NCBI RefSeq assembly: GCF_002913745.1 | Contig: NZ_PPCG01000018.1 | Location: forward strand, 1-35,669 | DNA length: 35,669 bases | Reading direction: 5' to 3' | DNA from: Campylobacter concisus | Lineage (GTDB): Bacteria; Campylobacterota; Campylobacteria; Campylobacterales; Campylobacteraceae | In this document: piece by piece, positions 31,764-35,669 of the stretch | Layout: each line of letters opens with the position of its first letter | Numbering within the stretch: position 1 is the stretch's first letter | The notes under the pieces: generated by a model | The model's input: only the letters and a program-made list of their open reading frames with translations | What the model was told of the DNA's origin: nothing | The model's database searches: none | Program-made: the position numbers and the translations under genes

Positions 31764-33134
31764 ATGTTTAAAAAGTCGCTAATGTTATTAGCCTGTCTAA
31801 TGTCTTTTGGCTTTGCCGCAAACATGGATGCAAATAAATCTGACGCTTTAAACCTTAATGTTGTAAAAAACATTAAAGTTGCTCACAAAATGTCAGACTT
31901 ATCAAAAAGCTGTGTTGAGTGCCACGCTAAAGAGACACCCGGCATAGTTGCCGATTGGAAAAATAGTCGCCACGCTCACGTTGGCGTAAGTTGTATGGAT
32001 TGCCACTCTGTAAATGCAGATAATCCTATGGCTTCAGTTAAGGTGCATCCAAAAGATTCTAACAACCACGTTTCAATGCTAGTTAGCCCAAAAACTTGTG
32101 CTAAGTGCCACGAAAACGAAGTTGATGAACTAGTAAAGAGCGGTCACGCAAGAGCTGCTATGCAAATGTATGCTAATCCTGCAATGGTGAAACTAATGTA
32201 TCACTATGAGGGAGCAGATCATCCTGACTTTAAAATGGCTCCAGATGCCACTGGTTGTTCTCAGTGCCACGGAACCGTCATCAAACTAGACGCTGATCAC
32301 AAACCTACAAAAGAGACTTGGCCAAACTATGGTATAGGCAATGTTTATCCAGATGGTGGCGTAGGTAACTGTAAATCATGCCACAGCGCGCACACATTTA
32401 GCGTAGCTGAAGCTAGAAAACCAGCTGCTTGTGCATCTTGCCACCTTGGACCTGATCACCCAGATATTGAGATCTTTAACAACTCAATGCACGGACATAT
32501 CTATAACAGTGAAGCTCACAAATGGAACTTTGATGCTGCTCCTGATACATGGGATGTACCAGACTTTAGAGCTCCAACTTGTGCAGCTTGCCACATGAGT
32601 GGTGTTGGTGAAACAACAACAACTCACAACGTTTCAAGAAGACTAAAATGGAACCTATGGGGCATCAGCAGTAAGCTAAGAACAGCTGGTGATGAACAAG
32701 CTGCTGCTATTTACGAAAAAACTGGCAAACTAAACATAGGAACACCTCTAGCAGGTCACCCAAGTGGCGATCCTGAAAAAGCACGTGCTGAGATGAAACT
32801 AGTTTGTAAAGCTTGCCACTCTACAACTCACACAGATAACTTCTTCATTATGGGTGATAAACAAGTAGAGCTTTATAACGTTTATAGCGCTGAAGCAACT
32901 AAGATGCTTGAAGAGTTGAAAGCTAAAAACCTACTACTAGAAGATGCTTGGTCAGATGAATTCCAAGATGTCTATTATCATATGTGGCACCATGAAGGTC
33001 GTCGTATGAGACAAGGCGCTCTAATGGGTGGCCCTGACTACTCACACTGGCATGGTGTATTCGAAGTTAAAAATGATATAAGAAAACTTCGCAAGATCTA
33101 CAAAAAAAGAATGGAATCTGGTAAAGTAGAGTAA
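31764..33134 (+). CDS. haoA: octahaem cytochrome c of the epsilonproteobacterial Hao type (nitrite/hydroxylamine reductase)
   Basis: 456 aa with a Sec signal peptide (about 1-19). Exactly eight CxxCH sites: C50, C77, C112, C165, C203, C223, C273 and C348 (first Cys of each). The C-terminal part WHHEGRRMRQGALMGGPDYSHWHG is the typical Hao tail. Pentahaem NrfA is excluded by haem number. Published work on C. fetus and C. curvus homologues found these enzymes reduce nitrite and hydroxylamine to ammonium with negligible hydroxylamine oxidation; the role here follows by family. GGAGG precedes the ATG, the gap to haoC is 9 nt, and a strong terminator follows. Confidence 0.93.
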   Translation: MFKKSLMLLACLMSFGFAANMDANKSDALNLNVVKNIKVAHKMSDLSKSCVECHAKETPGIVADWKNSRHAHVGVSCMDCHSVNADNPMASVKVHPKDSNNHVSMLVSPKTCAKCHENEVDELVKSGHARAAMQMYANPAMVKLMYHYEGADHPDFKMAPDATGCSQCHGTVIKLDADHKPTKETWPNYGIGNVYPDGGVGNCKSCHSAHTFSVAEARKPAACASCHLGPDHPDIEIFNNSMHGHIYNSEAHKWNFDAAPDTWDVPDFRAPTCAACHMSGVGETTTTHNVSRRLKWNLWGISSKLRTAGDEQAAAIYEKTGKLNIGTPLAGHPSGDPEKARAEMKLVCKACHSTTHTDNFFIMGDKQVELYNVYSAEATKMLEELKAKNLLLEDAWSDEFQDVYYHMWHHEGRRMRQGALMGGPDYSHWHGVFEVKNDIRKLRKIYKKRMESGKVE

Positions 33135-33142
33135 TACTTTTT

Positions 33143-33175
33143 AAGGTGGGAGTTTTTCCCACCTTTTTATTTTTA
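33143..33175 (+). terminator. terminator of the haoCA operon
   Basis: Perfect 9-bp stem AAGGTGGGA/TCCCACCTT with a 5-nt loop followed by TTTATTTTT, 9 nt after the haoA stop. A classic intrinsic terminator. The remainder up to 33355 is AT-rich and without other features. Confidence 0.9.
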
Positions 33176-33355
33176 AATTCCAAAATTTTATCTTTTAGTT
33201 ATTATCCTAAAGCAAATACCTTTTAACAATTATTTTTATAAATTTAAATTATAAAATCATACGGCTTAGCACTACAAATTGTTCTAAATAATTAATAAAA
33301 TCTATAATGTAAATTTAAAAATATAAAATATAATCTTTGTTTTTAAGGAGATATT

Positions 33356-34576
33356 TTGGGACTTTTTCGGATCATTATCGGGGCATTTATCTTTAGTGTT
33401 CTTACAAATTTATACTCATACAAACGTTTTATCAAAAAGGTATCTTTTTTTACTCCACACCTTAAAAAAATTCGCATATTTTTCTATATTATTAGTGTGC
33501 TTGAGTTTGTATTTGTTCTTCAACTAAGATTTTCCTTTTTAAATATAGAGCTCTATCTGATAGCAGGAACGCTCATTGGTTTTTCTCTATTTTTATTTGG
33601 CATTAGTTTGTTTTATGATGTTGTTAGATCCATTTGCTCAAAAGCTCATTTTAATCCCACAAGACGAAAATTTATTAAATTTTGCTTTGATGTGACATTT
33701 GTTGTTTTTATAGTTGCTTGCTTTTTGAAAGGAATTTTTAATGCACTTACTCCGCCAAAGATCAGACAGGTTAGTATAAAAATAAAAAATTTACAAAGTG
33801 ATCTAAAAATAGCCATGATAACCGACGTGCATATTGGCGAGTTTTTGCAAAAGGATTTTGTGGCTGAGCTTGTAAAAGAGATAAATTTAGCTAGACCAGA
33901 TCTGGTGGTGATAGTTGGCGACTTGGTTGATATGAGAGCTGAGCTTATAGGTGATTTTTTAGATCCATTAAAAAATCTTAAAAGCACCTATGGCACCTTT
34001 TATGTCCCTGGTAATCACGAATACTACCACGGAGTTGATGGGATACTAGAAAAAATTCGCGCTCTTGGCATTGGGATACTTGGCAATAAAAATGAAAAAA
34101 TAGCTGGTATAAATTTGGCAGGGGTCTATGATCTAGCTGGCATAAGATTTAAAAATTTAGAGCCAAATTTAGACGAAGCACTAGCTGGACGCGACCCAAA
34201 TTTGCCTACCATCCTACTCTCTCATCAGCCAAAATTTATAAAAACTATGCAAAAAGATGTCGATCTAGTCCTTTGCGGTCACACGCACGCTGGACAAATT
34301 TTCCCTTTTAGTATCCTAGTTTTGCTGGATCAAGGTTTTTTACATGGGCTTTATAAGATTAATGATAAAATGCAAGCTTATGTTAGTAGCGGCGCAGGAT
34401 TTTGGGGACCTCCGGTTAGGATATTTGCTCCCAGTGAGATCGCTATTTTAAATTTAAGCAAGGACCAAAATGAACAAGGACAATCTCTTCTCTCAAATTT
34501 TTGGCAAGGTAGCAAGATTAAACTTTTTCAAGCCACTTCAAGAGCTTATCAACTCCTTTTATGTAAAGCTATTTAA
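33356..34576 (+). CDS. membrane-anchored metallophosphoesterase
   Basis: 406 aa. The N-terminal 135 residues hold about four TM helices, followed by a calcineurin-like phosphoesterase domain with all metal motifs: ITDVHIG (DxH), VGDLVD (GDxxD), PGNHEY (GNHE), LLSHQP and CGHTHAGQ (GHxH). This architecture is YkuE/YaeI-like; the substrate is unknown, lipid phosphates being possible. TTG start with AAGGAG 6 nt upstream. The C-terminal 36 residues (after ILNLSKDQ) lie in the overlap with psd and look like read-through sequence rather than domain. Confidence 0.9.
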   Translation: MGLFRIIIGAFIFSVLTNLYSYKRFIKKVSFFTPHLKKIRIFFYIISVLEFVFVLQLRFSFLNIELYLIAGTLIGFSLFLFGISLFYDVVRSICSKAHFNPTRRKFIKFCFDVTFVVFIVACFLKGIFNALTPPKIRQVSIKIKNLQSDLKIAMITDVHIGEFLQKDFVAELVKEINLARPDLVVIVGDLVDMRAELIGDFLDPLKNLKSTYGTFYVPGNHEYYHGVDGILEKIRALGIGILGNKNEKIAGINLAGVYDLAGIRFKNLEPNLDEALAGRDPNLPTILLSHQPKFIKTMQKDVDLVLCGHTHAGQIFPFSILVLLDQGFLHGLYKINDKMQAYVSSGAGFWGPPVRIFAPSEIAILNLSKDQNEQGQSLLSNFWQGSKIKLFQATSRAYQLLLCKAI

Positions 34577-35267
34577 GATCGATATGAGCGAGTTTAAGCC
34601 AGCAAGTGAGTATAAAAATTTAAACAAACTTTTTACTAGGGAGCTTTTGAAGCCAAGAGAATTTGACGCAGCAGATGAGATATTTATAAGTCCTGTTGAT
34701 GGTACCTGCCTTAGTTTTGGCGCCACGAAAGAGCTAGAAGCTTTTAGTATAAAAGGCATGAGCTACGGGCTAAAGGAGCTTTTGGGGCAGGGCGAGCTTG
34801 AAGGCGAGTTTGACTTTGCCAATATCTATCTTAGCCCAAAAGACTATCATCACTATCATGCACCTTGCGATATTACGATAAAAAAAGCGGTTTATATCCC
34901 AGGTAAGCTTTACAGTGTGGCGGTAAAATGGCTTGGCAAGGTCGATAGCCTTTATACCAAAAACGAGCGTGTGGCACTACTTTGTGAGATGAAAAATAGC
35001 AAAAAACTTTGGCTAGTTTTTGTGGGTGCGCTAAACGTTGGTAAGATGAAATTTTGCTTTGATGAGCGCATCCAAACAAATGCGATGGCAAATTTTACGC
35101 AAATTTATGAGTATGAAAATTTACACATCAAAAAGGGCGAGCGTCTTGGAAATTTCGAGCTTGGCTCAACCATTGTCATACTTAGTGAAAAAGATGCGAT
35201 CGAGTACAACCTCTTTGAAAACAAAGAGCTAAAATTTGCTGAAGCGATCGGTAGGATAAAAGAGTAA
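34470..35267 (+). CDS. psd: phosphatidylserine decarboxylase proenzyme
   Basis: 265 aa; converts phosphatidylserine to phosphatidylethanolamine. The N-terminal membrane-associating helix (residues 20-40, ending FKIDM) aligns with E. coli Psd, supporting the ATG at 34470 (AAGGA upstream). SPKDYHHYHAP holds the conserved His. The autocleavage motif LGST is at 231-234, where Ser233 becomes the pyruvoyl group of the alpha chain. It overlaps the metallophosphoesterase gene by 107 nt in another frame. Confidence 0.95.
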   Translation: MNKDNLFSQIFGKVARLNFFKPLQELINSFYVKLFKIDMSEFKPASEYKNLNKLFTRELLKPREFDAADEIFISPVDGTCLSFGATKELEAFSIKGMSYGLKELLGQGELEGEFDFANIYLSPKDYHHYHAPCDITIKKAVYIPGKLYSVAVKWLGKVDSLYTKNERVALLCEMKNSKKLWLVFVGALNVGKMKFCFDERIQTNAMANFTQIYEYENLHIKKGERLGNFELGSTIVILSEKDAIEYNLFENKELKFAEAIGRIKE

Positions 35268-35280
35268 ATTTGATCCAAAG

Positions 35281-35308
35281 CTAGCCTGATGTCAAATTTA
35301 CAGGCTAG
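35281..35308 (+). terminator. possible terminator after psd
   Basis: 8-bp stem CTAGCCTG/CAGGCTAG with a 12-nt loop, followed by an AT-rich tail ending CTATTTTT. It begins 13 nt after the psd stop. Confidence 0.45.
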
Positions 35309-35506
35309 TGAAATTTCTATTTTTACCTAAGCCACTTTGAAAACAAATTTGATCTACTGGCAGCTTAGATCAATTCAAAAACCTGCAAATCCTTAGCTAA
35401 ATTTTGATTAAAATCGTTTTGCTAAAACGCAAGCTATTTTAATCAAAGCGGCAAATTTCCCAGTAAAAATTTAAATTTTATCTCATATAAATTTACTAAA
35501 GATACA

Positions 35507-35537
35507 AGCCTATAAATTTAGTTCAAATTTATAGGCT
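35507..35537. repeat. 13-bp perfect inverted repeat
   Basis: AGCCTATAAATTT, a 5-nt spacer, then its exact complement. There is no T-run on either side. It may act as a terminator/attenuating hairpin between psd and the convergent minus-strand reading frame. Nothing else is seen in 35309-35547. Confidence 0.5.
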
Positions 35538-35547
35538 AAGCAAAAAC

Positions 35548-35667
35548 TCAAATCTTAAATTTTATAAACTTAAAGTTGTTCTTTAATTCATTTTGGGTCG
35601 AATTTATCTCGCTAAGCTCTGATTTTACAAAGTTTGTAAGCTCTATCTTGCTCACGCTTGGAGATAG
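35548..35667 (-). CDS. partial reading frame running off the right end
   Basis: On the minus strand, 39 codons are open from the window edge to a TGA at 35548-35550. The product is Lys/Glu/Asn-rich and helical in look (KIELTNFVKSELSEIN), consistent with the C-terminus of a coiled-coil protein such as a chemoreceptor, but too short to identify. Confidence 0.4.
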   Translation of the reverse strand, partial: LSPSVSKIELTNFVKSELSEINSTQNELKNNFKFIKFKI

Positions 35668-35669
35668 GA

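Noticed and set aside
31764..33134. NrfA (pentahaem nitrite reductase), suggested by the NrfH-like gene upstream
   Set aside because: Eight CxxCH sites and a Hao-type C-terminus; NrfA has five haems.
33356..34576. Frameshifted metallophosphoesterase/psd fusion
   Set aside because: Both proteins are complete with their own start signals and motifs; the overlap is in different frames.

Overview
The window looks like ordinary chromosome of a host-associated, nitrate/nitrite-respiring Campylobacter, most like the C. concisus/curvus group. The evidence is moderate-to-low GC with very frequent AAATTT words, promoters with a strong -10 and no clear -35, many lipoproteins, the futalosine (menaquinone) enzyme MqnC, an epsilonproteobacterial-type HaoCA pair, and a gene order (hypothetical-metG-small protein-fbp-mobB-lipoprotein-slt-yggT-gltX ... 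metallophosphoesterase-psd) that, from memory, matches C. jejuni Cj0837c-Cj0847. The species call is inference. I see no rRNA, tRNA, CRISPR, IS element or prophage.

Layout. 0.2-5.2 kb (minus strand): a chemoreceptor, an MFS transporter and two adjacent NlpE-like lipoproteins. 5.2-6.6 kb (plus): a stomatin/NfeD pair fired from a symmetric -10 shared with the lipoproteins. 6.6-6.8 kb: a tiny His/Cys/Met-rich lipoprotein. 6.9-11.0 kb (plus): mqnC, a M16-like protein that has lost its zinc motif, and recG. 11.0-12.1 kb: a small HTH protein divergent from a YaaW-family protein, with palindromic half-sites between them. 12.2-15.0 kb (minus): a FecBCD-type ABC importer. 15.2-18.1 kb (plus): quinol nitric oxide reductase and a DUF1523 protein. 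18.1-20.0 kb: ybeY, queC and a YajG-like lipoprotein. 20.2-21.5 kb: hybrid cluster protein. 21.5-26.0 kb (minus): mobB-fbp-small Cys protein-metG-hypothetical. 26.2-29.8 kb: a lipoprotein convergent with gltX-yggT-slt. 29.9-33.1 kb (plus): mscL, a Crp/Fnr-family regulator, haoC and haoA. 33.4-35.3 kb: metallophosphoesterase and psd. A partial minus-strand reading frame runs off the right end.

The most interesting theme is reactive-nitrogen handling in three separated loci: norB (NO to N2O), hcp (hybrid cluster protein, NO/hydroxylamine) and haoCA (an octahaem nitrite/hydroxylamine reductase taking the place of NrfHA). norB and hcp each carry a near-identical 14-bp FNR/HcpR-type box, TTGAC-N4-ATCA(A/T), placed 20-21 nt before a GATAAA -10, which is the activating position near -41. 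The Crp/Fnr protein encoded directly upstream of haoC has the FNR-type DNA-contact residues but none of the Fe-S cysteines of FNR. It is the obvious candidate reader of these boxes, and a NO-sensing regulon is the hypothesis to test.
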